Assembly (NCBI GenBank): GCA_018873245.2
Contig: JAEMBT020000003.1
Span: forward strand, 4,669,843 to 4,733,842
DNA: 64,000 nt
DNA from: Archegozetes longisetosus
Lineage: Eukaryota > Arthropoda > Arachnida > Sarcoptiformes > Trhypochthoniidae
Direction of reading: 5' to 3'
Shown in pieces: positions 25,700-37,754 of this stretch (position 1 is the first letter of the stretch; each line of letters opens with the position of its first letter). The notes below the pieces were generated by a model. The model saw nothing but the letters and a program-made list of their open reading frames with translations, did no database searches and was not told the DNA's origin. The translations under genes were made by a program, and so were the position numbers.

Positions 25700-27637
25700 T
25701 TATATAAGGATTACATTATTGTCAAGATTGTGATCATTATCAAGAAATAGAGCAGAAAATACATGATTAAAAAAGTTTGAATAGTAAAGACAAGCCCTCT
25801 CGCAATCGGGCGCCCAATTCACTTCAAGCAACACTGGTTGTATAACTTTAGGTTCTGCTTTGTCCAATTGATCCCATCTCAACATAATATCCACGCCGTA
25901 CATAGCTCTCGATTGTAAATTGTGTCCAATCCCATGAGGTGGTGGTTTTGCTGTCGCGCATTCGAAAGCGTTTCTTAGCGCTTCGAAAATTTTTTGCTCG
26001 ACATCAGCCCATCGATAGTCAGGTTTGTATTGATTATCAAAGGAGTCAATAAAGTCTTCGCACTTCATCTGTTTGAGTTGAGTGTCACCTCCCGTGTAGT
26101 TCATAACTGTAAAATGTTTTTCATAGTCGTCGAAATTGTCTAAAGAAAACGGTCTATTCGCGAACCTTAACCAAAATTTTCGGTAAACATACAGTTTGAG
26201 AGGAGAAACACTTCGAAGTAAAACAATATAACGGATGTCAAACTTGACTAGAGATCCGTTGAGGTCTTCTCTCTTGAATAAAACTGGATGGCTAATGTAT
26301 TTGCAGACAACTTTTGGTATACTATTTCTCAATCGAATAATACAATTCAAGTTGTTGGTTATTAGTGTGTCTAAACCTCGGGCCAAATTCCACGGCTTCG
26401 AAATCCAATAGTTATCTAATCCTAACTTTTCTCTTCTTTGAAAATACGAAACAAATTTTACAAGTTCTGTTTGTAAGTTATAAGTGGTGGCCAACCATTC
26501 AGGGCTTGTTTCCAAAGTATTTGGATCTACAGATTCGAAATCATTTTTTCTTCTACAAATTACAGCAAATAAGTCTTTGACAGTAATTATATGCTCGAAC
26601 GGAAACTGATTGATAAAAACGTTTGGCCTTTTAAGTGATAGCTCATCATATTGTTTGAAATGAGTACTCAACCAAAGTATGTCGGCCTCTGATTCTGAAT
26701 CAGTTATTTCGAACGAATCGTGTGTCAAATAATTATTTATATAACTATACTCTGAATAAACTTTGATTTTTCTGTTTTCAGGCAATTGTGGACGCAGAGT
26801 CTGGTTCAGAGATATGTTTTCTATTCGGCCGCTTCTGATGAATGCAGTTTCGGGTTCGACTTGATTGCAATCGACATGAGATAAATCTGCAGCAGCCCAT
26901 GGTATCATCAGTGCCTGTGACAACAATTGTTCTTCTTCGCTGTCATCACTACTATTAATGGAGCCTTCAATATAATTACGCGTCACTTCTTCGCCAAATA
27001 AGACCGATTTGATGGGAAATAGTAGTGAATAAGCGAAGCCTCTGGGAATGAAATAAAAGGGAACACAACGAAAACTTGGATCAAACGAATGCTGAATACG
27101 AGCTCCGAATTCATCCATTATGTACCAAACTGGTAGGGAATTTTCCACATCATTCGACTCAATAGCGTAGCATTGGTTCCATTTCCACATCTTTTTGAGT
27201 ATAGTTCTGGCCGTTAGTTCGCGATTTGTCGCATCGGCATCATCATCAAAGTCTATTTCCATTAGGTTGGCAAGTCTTTCAATCAAACCATTTGTGTTAA
27301 TCAACTGATGGAAGGCATGGTTGACATTATAGGTCCACATGTGATCAATCAAATAAATGTCTTTACTATCATCAGTACTAATACCATTTTGATCGATAAC
27401 TACCACACGATATGAGTGTTGGCTTTCATCAATTCCGTTATGAATAGCTTCCTCATTGATGTCATCGGTGGTGTACTCAATTATTTCTATTTTGAAATAC
27501 TTTCCGGCATCAAATTGTTCAACAACTAACTTACGATAAAGTGTTTCCCAATATAATTGTGGCACGTGCGACGACTTCAATTGATTTTTATGAAGTGATA
27601 AAAATTGTTCGTAACTTAGTGAATAATCAGAATTCAT
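25700..27637 (-). CDS. TTLL12: Tubulin-tyrosine-ligase-like protein 12
   Basis: A single uninterrupted exon of 645 codons, matching the ~644 aa of animal TTLL12. The N-terminal half is the SET-like region typical of TTLL12. The C-terminal half is a TTL domain: KYISHPVLFKREDLNG, KFDIRYIVLL and, near the end, QPVLLEVNWAPDC. The LLEVN segment is the metal-binding site of the ATP-grasp fold. Family work describes TTLL12 as a divergent member with weak or absent ligase activity and links to mitosis and histone methylation; whether the enzyme is active here cannot be judged by eye. The start is the ATG at 27637, where MNSDYSLSYEQFLSLH gives the family beginning. The absence of introns in this otherwise spliced region is notable but not proof of retroposition. 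Confidence 0.93.
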   Translation of the reverse strand: MNSDYSLSYEQFLSLHKNQLKSSHVPQLYWETLYRKLVVEQFDAGKYFKIEIIEYTTDDINEEAIHNGIDESQHSYRVVVIDQNGISTDDSKDIYLIDHMWTYNVNHAFHQLINTNGLIERLANLMEIDFDDDADATNRELTARTILKKMWKWNQCYAIESNDVENSLPVWYIMDEFGARIQHSFDPSFRCVPFYFIPRGFAYSLLFPIKSVLFGEEVTRNYIEGSINSSDDSEEEQLLSQALMIPWAAADLSHVDCNQVEPETAFIRSGRIENISLNQTLRPQLPENRKIKVYSEYSYINNYLTHDSFEITDSESEADILWLSTHFKQYDELSLKRPNVFINQFPFEHIITVKDLFAVICRRKNDFESVDPNTLETSPEWLATTYNLQTELVKFVSYFQRREKLGLDNYWISKPWNLARGLDTLITNNLNCIIRLRNSIPKVVCKYISHPVLFKREDLNGSLVKFDIRYIVLLRSVSPLKLYVYRKFWLRFANRPFSLDNFDDYEKHFTVMNYTGGDTQLKQMKCEDFIDSFDNQYKPDYRWADVEQKIFEALRNAFECATAKPPPHGIGHNLQSRAMYGVDIMLRWDQLDKAEPKVIQPVLLEVNWAPDCERACLYYSNFFNHVFSALFLDNDHNLDNNVILI

Positions 27638-28722
27638 TTTTACTTATTATTGAGTTGTTAATTGGATTTCAATTTATTGAATTGGTAAAGAACAGCTGAA
27701 TGTATGTTATTCTGAAAGGCAGTAACTGAAGTGTTGATGTTTTTTTTTGAATCATGTGCTTTGAAAGCCATGTGCTACTCTGTAGTCAATTGAAAACATA
27801 GCAAACCTGCAATACTTACGACTACGTCAATTTCCTAGTCTATCTCACACTTAAGAGTTCTCTTTTACTTCAATTCAATTCTTAACATGTCCCTCGTTTC
27901 TAACTCCAAAATTTCATAAAATTCAATCTAAGATATTGGTCTTAGCGTTAACTCGAAAATCAATCAATGATTATACAGCTATAAAATTAATTTTAAGTTA
28001 CCATCAGTGCTATGATAATCGATGTAAATATTAAAAATACTAAATATTTTTAACTGGTTACTGATCCTTAGCTGATTTGATTGAAGTTTATCTCGTAAGA
28101 TTTTTCACACTTGAGCCTTTCTTATGGCCATCAATCATTTGATTGAACAGATTATCAGTTGTTTGTACAACTATGTTAGAATACATTCTACCAGTGAAAA
28201 AAGTTAACTAAAAAAGGATTAAATTGCTACTTAAAAATGTGAATTAACCTAAGCCAAATAAAACTTGTTCACTATTAATAATCAACTTCTATTTGATTGC
28301 AAAGTGTGTTTACAAATAGCTGATTATGAAGTGATAAGATACTTCCTGTTATTCATAACTGACTTATTTACACTGAAAGTCAAAGTTTTGGCTTCGATTG
28401 AACTTTGAAATGTTTTATTTCTCTGATATTACATACTCAGTGTTTGTCCATTTTTGACTGTCCACCAGTAATTGACTGGTAAAATTCATTCTGACAATTG
28501 TACCAATAGAAAACTAATGATGCCGTGTTAGCCATCGCTGAATCTTTTAGTGTTGAAGACTTGACTTTATTCTTCCCAACTTTTCTTAAAATTAAGGTTG
28601 AAAACAGATGAACAATTCAATAATTTATAATTAAATTGAACTAATTTAATTGAATGGACAAGTTGAATGAAAGCAAGTACAACTGAATATTACAATTAAG
28701 TTAATTATATAATTGAAAATTT
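27638..28722. other. Intergenic, TTLL12 promoter side
   Basis: AT-rich with no supported exon. It carries the TTLL12 5' region and the 3' UTR of the longer tetraspanin isoform. Confidence 0.55.
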
Positions 28723-28809
28723 CTAATGACTAGAATTAAAGTATACATAAGGATTAACATTAGGATCTCGATAACCACGATATTTAAATGCCAACCAAAC
28801 GGATATAAG
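28723..28809 (-). CDS. Alternative last exon of the tetraspanin
   Basis: A 29-codon exon behind a TATAG acceptor, phase 0, encodes LISVWLAFKYRGYRDPNVNP and eight more residues, then stops. It aligns residue by residue with the nearer last exon at 29077-29151 ([20 protein letters not shown]). Both follow the same ACA-GAG donor of exon 4 in frame. It therefore looks like a tandem-duplicated terminal exon offering a second cytoplasmic tail. Expression is not shown by sequence. Confidence 0.8.
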   Translation of the reverse strand, partial: LISVWLAFKYRGYRDPNVNPYVYFNSSH

Positions 28810-29076
28810 CTATAACCATAAGAAACAAAATAAATTAATCACTTTAAACAACATAAAAATCACATTCCCAAATAACTACTTATGGACTAGTTATCAATTA
28901 GTTATCAATTGAACAAAATTATTAGAGTAGAAGAGTTAGTCAACAAACGAGTAATTGTCGAACAGTATTAAGTTTGAACGAATAAAAGCATGCAATTTTT
29001 CAGACAATTGTTTAAGACAACTGTCTAAGACAATTGTTTGAGACAACTATTTTGATACAATTGGAAAGTTAGTCAG

Positions 29077-29995
29077 TTAGAGGAATGCACTCGGATCTGC
29101 TCTCGGATTTTTCTGGTTTCTATAACGAACTGTTAGCCAAACACCGATAAACTATTAGTAAGAATAAATTTTTAGTTAATTACCTTGTCAGTTTTAATAT
29201 AGAGTTTTACAATTAAACAAATTTTCATTTAGACCATTCATACCTCTGTAAAACTGAAGAACATTCCGACCCAGCCCGATATTTCTAATGCGTTTCCAAT
29301 CGCGTTCTTGATCTTCGGCGCGCACACCTCACAATCCTTCGAACAATCGGAGATTTCTCGACAGCATTTGACCTTTTGATGACAAAATTTGAATTTATTC
29401 ATAGCTCTAGTCAACATTTAATAGTAGCTCACATTTGGGCAATCGGTGCCATTAAGTACAGCTGACTTAGCGAAACCACAACAGTTATAATAAGTTTGTG
29501 CTCTTTGTTGGTTTTCTTTTGACGCACTATTCCATCCTTTTTTGGCTAGTTCTTTCTGTTGGTCATCACCGAACGCAAGGCATGCACAAGCTATGCTAAA
29601 TTGTACCACAAATAGTATGAACAATATGACCATATACTAAAAAAACAAACAGAATTGATGTAAGAGATATTAGTGTTAATAGATTAGTTAACTTACGAAA
29701 AATAGAAGCACTTGATGATGTTTTGCAGCCCCAACCAAGCCAAGCAGTGAAAGTATGAACAGGAAAACACCACAAGCAATGATACCACCTATTATTGCCA
29801 CACTAGTCACTTGACTAGCTACTCTTCCATATGCTGCTACACCAATCAATATGAATGACACCAGCTATCACGTAATTCAATACTTTTAGATTAACTAAAC
29901 CGACAAAATTTTATAAATTCTTATCAACTTCTTACTATATATAGGATATTAAGTGCTGTTAACGCGTTTTTCGTACACGTGAATCCACCGCACAT
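29077..29995 (-). CDS. Tetraspanin, TSPAN31/TSPAN13 type
   Basis: Exons in transcript order are 29936-29995, 29697-29864, 29433-29636, 29244-29372 and 29077-29151, all phase 0 (211 aa; human TSPAN31 is about 210). The protein starts [16 protein letters not shown]. It has four membrane helices (first at [13 protein letters not shown] across exons 1-2, the second ending [17 protein letters not shown], the third IACACLAF). The large extracellular loop carries YYNCCGF and further cysteines ([13 protein letters not shown]), and the last helix carries [15 protein letters not shown]. The C terminus [10 protein letters not shown] matches the mammalian family tail. The intron between exons 3 and 4 is only 60 bp, a multiple of three, with an in-frame TAA, so retention truncates the protein. 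A second last exon lies at 28723-28809. Confidence 0.92.
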
Positions 29996-30933
29996 TTTCA
30001 ATACACTATTTTATGTTTTTCTTTCTCAATTAAGTTGAATAAGTTTCAAATTTAAGTTCTCTTACCAAGACCATTGATCGACATTCAAGTTTTTGTTTAA
30101 ATACACACTATTTTTCAACCATTTACAGATACTAAAAGCCTCTCTTTATCATTACGTTTAATGGCAGATGTTTTGGTTAAAATAAAGCCACTTTTAGTCT
30201 AGAAGAAATGCGACTACAACACTGACAGCTGTTACTAAACGCCACTAACGGTTATTACGCTATCGATTACAATAGATTTTCTATTATCACTACTGTTATT
30301 GTGTAGTTGATGTGTATGTATGGGTGGGGTGTTTAACTCAGATAAGACACACTCTCGGTTTATTGATTCTCGAACAGTAACATCTCGAACATCCCTTCTA
30401 TCTCCATATCCCTACTTTTCTCTCTAGTTTTGCCCCTTAGGATCCGCTAGGATTCATGTAGCAATAGGTTGGGCCAACCTTTCGTTTTAACAAGTGTTTA
30501 GACTGCAGCGCATACGTGTATCAGTGGGATGTACACTTATTTATTGCTTCAGTCTATGCTTAATACGTTGTTAATGCTCTCCCATATTTCACTTATTATT
30601 CATAAATGTAAGTCAGCCTCTCATTATAACCTTACCCATCCTTTTCTCGCTTTAATGCTCAATATTTTCTAACTTCTAAAACCTAATCTTCTAAATCAAG
30701 AGTGATCGCTATCTTCTAACAATTCGTGCAAAGTGGCAATCTGCTTTACTTGTCTGATAGATTAAATCAATCTACAATCTATTGATGAAAGAGGCGTTTT
30801 TCACGCAATTGCTCACTGATATGCCGTTCGACTATTCCTAACATTCCTAACTTTTTTAATAACTTGTCACAACTCGGTCTACACATATATTTTATTCAAG
30901 GCTATCCAATTGTTGACCAAATTTTCATCAACA
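29996..30933. promoter_or_regulatory. Divergent promoter region, tetraspanin / HRG1
   Basis: About 940 bp lies between the two divergent start codons. It must hold both 5' regions. No specific motif is claimed and no exon was seen. Confidence 0.4.
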
Positions 30934-31559
30934 ATGATACCTAGAGTTTGTGATAGATGTTGGCTTTTTTCTAAGCTGGTCCTCTCTCTTATTGGAACCT
31001 TATCTGGAATTTCAATTTTTATAGTATTTTTATTCATGTATCATAATTATAACGCAGCTGTTTGGGGATTCATTGCAGGTCTTATATTATTGAACACCAT
31101 CACCACGAACTATTTATCATTTCACCTCTTCTTCTATTTTAGGCTTATTTTCCTTCTGTGTTTTTCATCTCAATTATCTCTACTTGAAGAATAAGATTGA
31201 TGAGTGGTACGATCCGGAATCGCTTGAAAATCTCAAACTATTAGGTCTTATAGTATTGTTGAGTTCAATAGTATCTTTTGGAATATATGTATCACTAGTC
31301 ATAACAAGGAATCAAGGTTGGTGTCAACTGATTAATTAGTTTGATTGCAAATATTTAATTTGGTTATCTCCCAACAGATATATTTGTGATGAACGAATTC
31401 AGTTACTTTCCTGCGGCTTTATTTTCTGCGCTTTCTATTAAATCCGGACTATTTTTGTTTCTGAACGCCCGACATTATAAAAATTATGTCATTTTATGCA
31501 ATCCTCAATTCTTGTATAGCATCAGAAAACATCCTGACTCTGAACAAGATTTGTCGTAA
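30934..31559 (+). CDS. HRG1-like heme transporter (SLC48A1 family)
   Basis: Exons are 30934-31078, 31143-31316 and 31378-31559 (166 aa; human HRG1 is 146). Four hydrophobic helices are visible: IGTLSGISIFIVFLFM, WGFIAGLFSFCVFHL, LGLIVLLSSIVSFGIYVSLV and FSALSIKSGLFLFLNA. The segment ITRNQ after helix 3 and the motif LNARHYKNY after helix 4 match the HRG1 pattern, where a C-terminal FARKY-like motif helps move heme across endosomal or lysosomal membranes. Arthropods in general import or recycle heme this way; ticks and some mites cannot make it. The first donor is GCAG|GTCTTA, a weak consensus, but only this splice keeps phase and the alignment. The ATG at 30934 was chosen over an upstream TTG. 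Confidence 0.78.
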
Positions 31560-33187
31560 TTTTCAGAAGAAACGCCACTTTTTATTCATAAATCATTTGT
31601 TAAACAGTATTAGAATTTAATATCGATGTCATGAAAATGTGTTTTTAGTGAGTGACCCAAATGTGGTCATATGTCGTCCTACTGTTAAATTATATTCAAT
31701 TTATAACTGAAAAGACTCAAAGTTTTGCAATTAGTCCGTCGTCCAGAAAACTTGAAGCACTGAATCTAATTATTGAGAAATCCTTTTAATAGTGAAACAA
31801 TTATGAGTTGAACACTCGAATAATAGTGATGTGAAACTAGGAGCCAATTTTTCTTGCCATACTTACACTTTTGAAAATCTCAATCCTAAATATTTGCTCA
31901 AATTTTACATAATTTATATGAAATCAAATTTATTTTTGAGTCTTCATTACTATCGTTGTCTTGAATTAGTTATTCTACGAAGAAAGTTTTGAAAATCTCT
32001 TCTAAAATTGACATAATTGGGTTTGAGGTTGTTTTAAGTCAATAGATTGATGCGCAATAAATCATTCCTCATACATTTTCAGTTCATCTAAATAGTCATT
32101 TCAATTTTCTAATCATTGTTTTCAAATATTGTGATGAGAGTTTCTCTTTTGGGTGATTAATTTAATTATTTGTTGCTTGATTGACTAGAGTTTTTCAGTC
32201 CCATTCTTAAAGAAGTTATTTTGTAAATCAAAGATAACAGTACAAAATTTTGTTAATTATATCAATAGCCAAACCAAACTTTAAGTTGGCACATGGTATT
32301 TAAAAAGGTTTTTTGGCTTAATTGTGTGATTTTAATTATATGAATTTTATTTTTAGTTGCAATAATTCTGTAATTATTTGATTTATAGAAGTAGCTGTAT
32401 TTTTGAATCTTAAGGGCTGAACCGGTTCTCAAAGTTATCAATTTTTTACTTTAATGTTTTGTTTTACATGTGATTAGAAATATTTGTAACAAATTAAGAA
32501 TAAAACATAAATAAATAGAGATAAAAGTGATAAGAACGTTTCAAATTATCAATTCAATTGATTAAATGATCATGTGAGTAATGGAAAAGGTCTGCAATTG
32601 TCGTCTAGAAGTTTTGAGAAGCTAACTGAAATAAAATCGTTGGACTATTGATCGAATTATTTCTAAAAGAATAAAGACCAAAACTTTTCAAAGATATTCC
32701 GACAATGATTGATCGAAATTTAGATAAGTCATAGATAAATGTGACAACTTGTGTCAGTGCAAAATTGTTCGCATCTTTTGTACTGACAAAAATTTTCAAA
32801 ACTTTGATCAGGTTCTTATTCTATTCCTTAAACTATTGTTGAGATCAACTTCAAATTGACGATTCGAATCGAAATTATAGTTTAGGCGTTTTATGCGTAT
32901 CTTTGCAGTCAGTACATGAAATGAAGCACTGCAACAGTAATTAGATTTACTAAATGGTTGAGTTAGTTTAATGTATGATTAACATCGGTTGTGCATAGAG
33001 TCATATATATTAAATCAAACAATTTATACAACTTAGTGTAAAATGACGTAATTTGTGCGAATAGCATTTGATCAAAACATTAAATGCGTGGCATTTTCTC
33101 AATTATTGACTTTAACTAAAAGTATTGTTTATTTTTGATTGTAATTAATAAGTGTTCATTTGAAACTTAGTGTCTTTCATAGTAACA
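31560..33187. other. Intergenic, HRG1 to CDK5RAP3
   Basis: AT-rich, with no supported exon. The open frame at 32605-32799 (minus) has no family features. Confidence 0.55.
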
Positions 33188-36100
33188 ATGAGCGAAAGCA
33201 ATTTGCCGATTGATATTCACACTAATAAACTATTAGGTAAACTATTAGTTTGTTTAATAGATATTTATTAATACTTCAATATTGAATGTTGTCCTTCAAA
33301 CCAATCACTTTTAATATTCACTTTTGATCTAATTTAAAGAATGGTTGATAAGTCGAAGACATTGTAATAGAGATTGGCAGCACTTTTTGACTGATATCAG
33401 GAGTAAGATTAAGAATGCCATTCAAGACATGCCTCCTAATCAAGAAATTAGTCGATTGTTGTCTGGGAATTGTGAGTCTTTTTTTAAGTTTTTTTATTAT
33501 TTAAGCCAACAAATGTTCTATTTCTTTAACTGTTTCAAAAACTGTTGATCTCTAAATGAAGTATGTTTGAACAAAAATTATTTATTTATTTATTTTTTTT
33601 TTGACTAAATTGGTTGAATTTCTATTCTTGGCTTGTTTTAAAGTTTTAGAAATATAGATGATGTTTAAACTGAAGAGACCGAATGAGCAAAACATTTTTT
33701 TATATTATTGTTAAACCTAACCTAACAGTTTACACTTATATAAAGTTTGGTCTTGCATTAGCTCAGAAGGATCTAAAATGTTCTTTGGATAATTTCAAAA
33801 TGAAGCTTCAATGCGATCTTGTTTACCTAGTTATTTAAAAGTAATGTTCAATCGATGCAAACGCTTCCATATATTGAAAAACCATACATTTTCAGACTTA
33901 TTTATTTAGTTTAATGTTTAATTGAATATTATAAAAAGTCGTTCATATGTCCAATCATGAGCTTATTTTGGTTTTGAATATTGAAAGTTTTCAAATTTTT
34001 AAAATGTTATTATGCTTTATCATCAAAAGTATAAAAGTTGAAATTGCGTAAAATTAGTTGTGATGCTTCATGAGAAATATGAATTTTCAAAACTTCAAGA
34101 CCATTGAATCAATTGAACGCGATCAAGTTTTCAATATAATAAAATGTCAGTTTGAATGTTACTGTTTTTTAGCTTCAATGAAGTGACAAAAACTTTTATT
34201 AAGTTATAATTTTTGACACGCATTCAAAGATTTTTGTTCTACTGGTTAAACTCGTTAAGAATAACCCAAAAATCCAATTAAATACAATAGTTTTGTTAAA
34301 ATCAACTTTTATTATAACAGATATTGAGTACTTTGTTTGTCAAAAAATCGTTGAAATTCTGAAAGAAACCGAAGCTAATTCAAAAAATATTTTTGGCTAT
34401 TATTCATCTCAACGCATGAAAGATTGGCTCGAAATCATCAAACTTTATGAAAACGATAACGTTTATTTAGGTTTGAATTTGATGATTTCGAAAACGATGT
34501 AAGATTTTTACTAACATTTGTTGTTAATATTAGCTGAATCAGCGCAGATTCTAATAAGAAATGTTAACTATGAGGTTCCGTCACTCAAAAAACAAGTTTT
34601 AAAATGCCAACAAGTCATCGAGGATTGCGAAAAGACTGCTGAAGATTGTGTTAAGCAATCGAATAACTACAAAAACGAATATTTTGCAGCCGCCGAAAAC
34701 TTGGGAATCAGTGTAAGAATCTTGTAATTGTTATTCTAAATGCTAAATAACATTGAATTTTTGCCTCAAGTATAACAGCTGAGAATTGATTCTAATTTTA
34801 ATATTTTCTTCTCGAAGGGACATAATGTGAGAGAAGAATTGCTAAACCAATTGAGTAAACTTCCAGCAAAGTTAGATCAAATTTTCGAAGGAATATCGCA
34901 ACTTTCATTGGTTAAAGATTATTATAAATCATTCCTGAATTTCACACTAAACAAGTAAATGTTGAAATTCTTGCGATTGTTGTTATCTTAGAATAAAATT
35001 GTATTTTTTCTTTCAGAGAAAAAGTAGAATGTTTGCCAGTTCTGTGTTATCTGTTAGAGAATGGTAACACAACTTACTTTCAATATCGTACAGGAGTAGT
35101 GCCCGATATTGTAGAAGAGTTCAAATCAACTACTTCTTATACTGACGAAAATGTAAATTCTGATATTGGCAACGATAATGTATGTTCATTTTTGTCAGTT
35201 TACTCAATATCTTTTGTTGTGTTAATTCTTATCAATCATATATTCAGATCGATTTTGGAGATGGAATTGACTTTGGAGACGATAATGCCAGCACTGAGTC
35301 TCCTTCAACAGGAAACGGGGACTTTGTTCACATTGATCGAGTATATTATGATGTGTATCGATCAAAGTTTAGTTTTTAATCTATCTTTTTCTCAAACTTA
35401 AGGATGATTTATCTCAAGACCAACTAGAATCTGGTGGTGAAAATGAAATAAATTGGGATATTTCGAGTAATAATGTCTCAGTTATTGATACAATGAAAAC
35501 ACCAGAGGGGAATGTAGCGAAAGGAGAAGACGCACAAAGTGTTCTACAAAATACTACATCTCGAAATCAATTCATTAATGAACTCATTGAAGTGAGTCAT
35601 CGTTCTTCGGTTATCTTTATGCAACTAATCATTTAATGCTTTCTACCAATAGCTCGAAGGTTTTCTCGATCAACGATTGTTTGAATTACGATCAGACGAT
35701 GACATCGTGTCTTCGAGTCAATTTCAAAACGCTCCGCCATTACTTCAATTGACAACTCCTGATGGAGTGGCAGCAATGCTTGAATCGATTAAAAGTCTAT
35801 TGAATTCGTTGACTTCTCCGAAAATGAAAGTTCTCTATTATATGCAAGATAGCACAAAGTAATTCAATTTGTAATCATTTAATTTTGAGTTTCTCTTAAC
35901 ATTTTATTTGTTATACACTTTCACCAGATATATCGATAGTGTGGCTGAAAAACTGAAGCACATCGAATCACTCTCTGAAAAAGCGTTGAATAGATCTAAA
36001 CTGATTGAAAGTAAACGATTGGCTGCAATTGAGGAACTAAGGGCTCTAGAGCCAAAAATTCCCCTTTTGGTTAGTCAGACGAGAGAACTTCAGAAAAAGG

Positions 36101-36256
36101 TTAGTAGTCAATCAAATTTTATTAATCTGATAAACATTTGGATATTGAATGTAAGTTTAAAAAATATTTATTATTTTGATTAAGATTGAGAACGATATAT
36201 CAAAGAGGTATAAGAACAGACCGGTCAATATAATGGGAGGCGTGCAAGTACTTTGA
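33188..36256 (+). CDS. CDK5RAP3: CDK5 regulatory subunit-associated protein 3
   Basis: Eleven exons: 33188-33236, 33340-33471, 34321-34470, 34534-34712, 34818-34954, 35017-35179, 35248-35340, 35403-35591, 35653-35858, 35928-36099 and 36185-36256. They sum to 513 aa (human 506). CDK5RAP3 is the substrate adaptor of the UFM1 ligase complex with UFL1 and DDRGK1 at the ER. Conserved blocks appear in order: LPIDIHTNKLL, EWLISRRHCNRDW, AIQDMPPNQEISRLLSGN, YFVCQKIVEILKETEA, IFGYYSSQRMKDWLEII, RNVNYEVPSLKKQVLKCQQ, and FQYRTG. An acidic middle with IDFGDGIDFGDD and INWDI repeats resembles the atypical UFM1-interacting motifs. SRNQFINELIELEGFL, YIDSVAEKL and the ending ISKRYKNRPVNIMGG follow. All phases agree. 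The 850-bp intron 2 is the only long one. Confidence 0.95.
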
Positions 36257-36574
36257 AAATCTTATGGCTATCAGAATTATATAAAAGTATATATAAATTG
36301 ATTTTTGACTTTTTATACTTTGGGATATATACAAATGTCTTATACAACAAACAATTTATATTTAGTCAAATCATTCAAATGGATATATATATAAATGTTA
36401 TAATTTACAGATTTGGTCACTGTATATAACTTTATTTAGTTGATGATTTTGCTATTTTTATGCTCTACTTCAGTGTAGTTAGTGTTTTGTGCGTTCGCTT
36501 TCAGTTGAACACTTAATTGAATCAATTCGAGCCAAACAAAAGTTATGAAACTAACAATAGAGTCTATTAGGAGT

Positions 36575-37754
36575 CTATCCGACAATGATATTCTGAATCG
36601 CAATGATTGATGAGGACTGACAAATAGGTTTTTCAATAGGACACGGCATTTGACTCAAACATTTGGCAAAGGCTCGATCGCATTCGCATAACTGATACGA
36701 GCATTTCTCAGTAATGCCTCCAAATGGCACTACACCTAATTTGCAATCGAATATAATTATGCAATTAATTAAAGTGAAATATTAGAGCATTTTGTTGAAG
36801 ACGAGTTTTAGGTATAAGGTTGTGAAGAAGAAAATCAACTCAATCTATAATTAATCGAAGCAAATAAATCAAATAAGTGTAAAGTCTTACCGCATCGGGC
36901 ATAACCGGGAGTCATACATGACCATTGATATGGTACGAAATAAATCAAAATTTGAGGGCAAGCCGCGTATGTATAACACCAGTCGTGTTCGAGACAGCAT
37001 CTTAAGGTATAGCAAAAAAACTTTCATGTCAAATTAGCCGATTAGACGCAGTGGCTTTTCTTGTAAATGGCTTGGCATTCCACTTAGACTCATCTACTAA
37101 CAGCCAGTATATCAATCAATGCACAAGATCATTCTAATTAACAGACTAAATCTAATGTGTTGTATTCAAATTAGTCTGAAACTATTTGATAGAGTCAAAA
37201 CATAAGTCTGAGTGTAGATGACTGCAAGCTGAAATTGATCCGAAATGATTTTAAAGAGTCAAAAGACAAGTTGTGACTGTAGATGACTAAGTTGTAGATA
37301 AGACCTGAGTGGAATGTTCGTGATGGTTGGCTATAGTTTACCTATCAATAGGATCAACAGGTTTACCAGCGCCCAAATATCCACAATAACACCCATAGCT
37401 TTTATAAAGAAAAGGATCGCATCCTGACACACATCTGATCATTCCTGCCAGTTGTATTATACTTCTTTTTACTCTACTTTTCGTTCCTCTTGTCATTACC
37501 ACTGAGCTATTCCCCAACATTGTGCTTATCGATGCGTTCTGAAAATTACTTTTCATAGCCCTTAACTCTATTGTATTCTCCTTTTCATCTGTTGATCTTA
37601 ACGTTGAGGTACCTTTAAAAAGATTTCACAACTTGTTAGCAACTTATTCGCTTTAATTATTTCAGTTTTTCTTACCTGTTATTACAACTATTATAGAAAT
37701 ATATATTAGACAACAATAAGTTAAGTCATAACAAAATGCATGTTTTCTTCGCAT
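36575..37754 (-). CDS. Secreted phospholipase A2
   Basis: Exons in transcript order are 37676-37754, 37342-37612, 36891-37000 and 36575-36735 (206 aa, phases 1, 0/2 and 1 consistent). The enzyme family hydrolyses the sn-2 ester of phospholipids with a calcium-dependent His-Asp pair. The protein begins with a hydrophobic signal (CCLIYISIIVVITG), then a ~75-residue propeptide-like stretch ending in basic residues (RVKRS). The mature core follows: IIQLAGMIRC, the calcium loop YGCYCGYLGAGKPVDPID, the active site CCLEHDWCY, and the second catalytic Asp in CECDRAFAKC. All key residues are present, so an active enzyme is expected. This is an endogenous animal enzyme; nothing in the context suggests a venom role. 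It converges with CDK5RAP3, 318 bp away. Confidence 0.9.
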
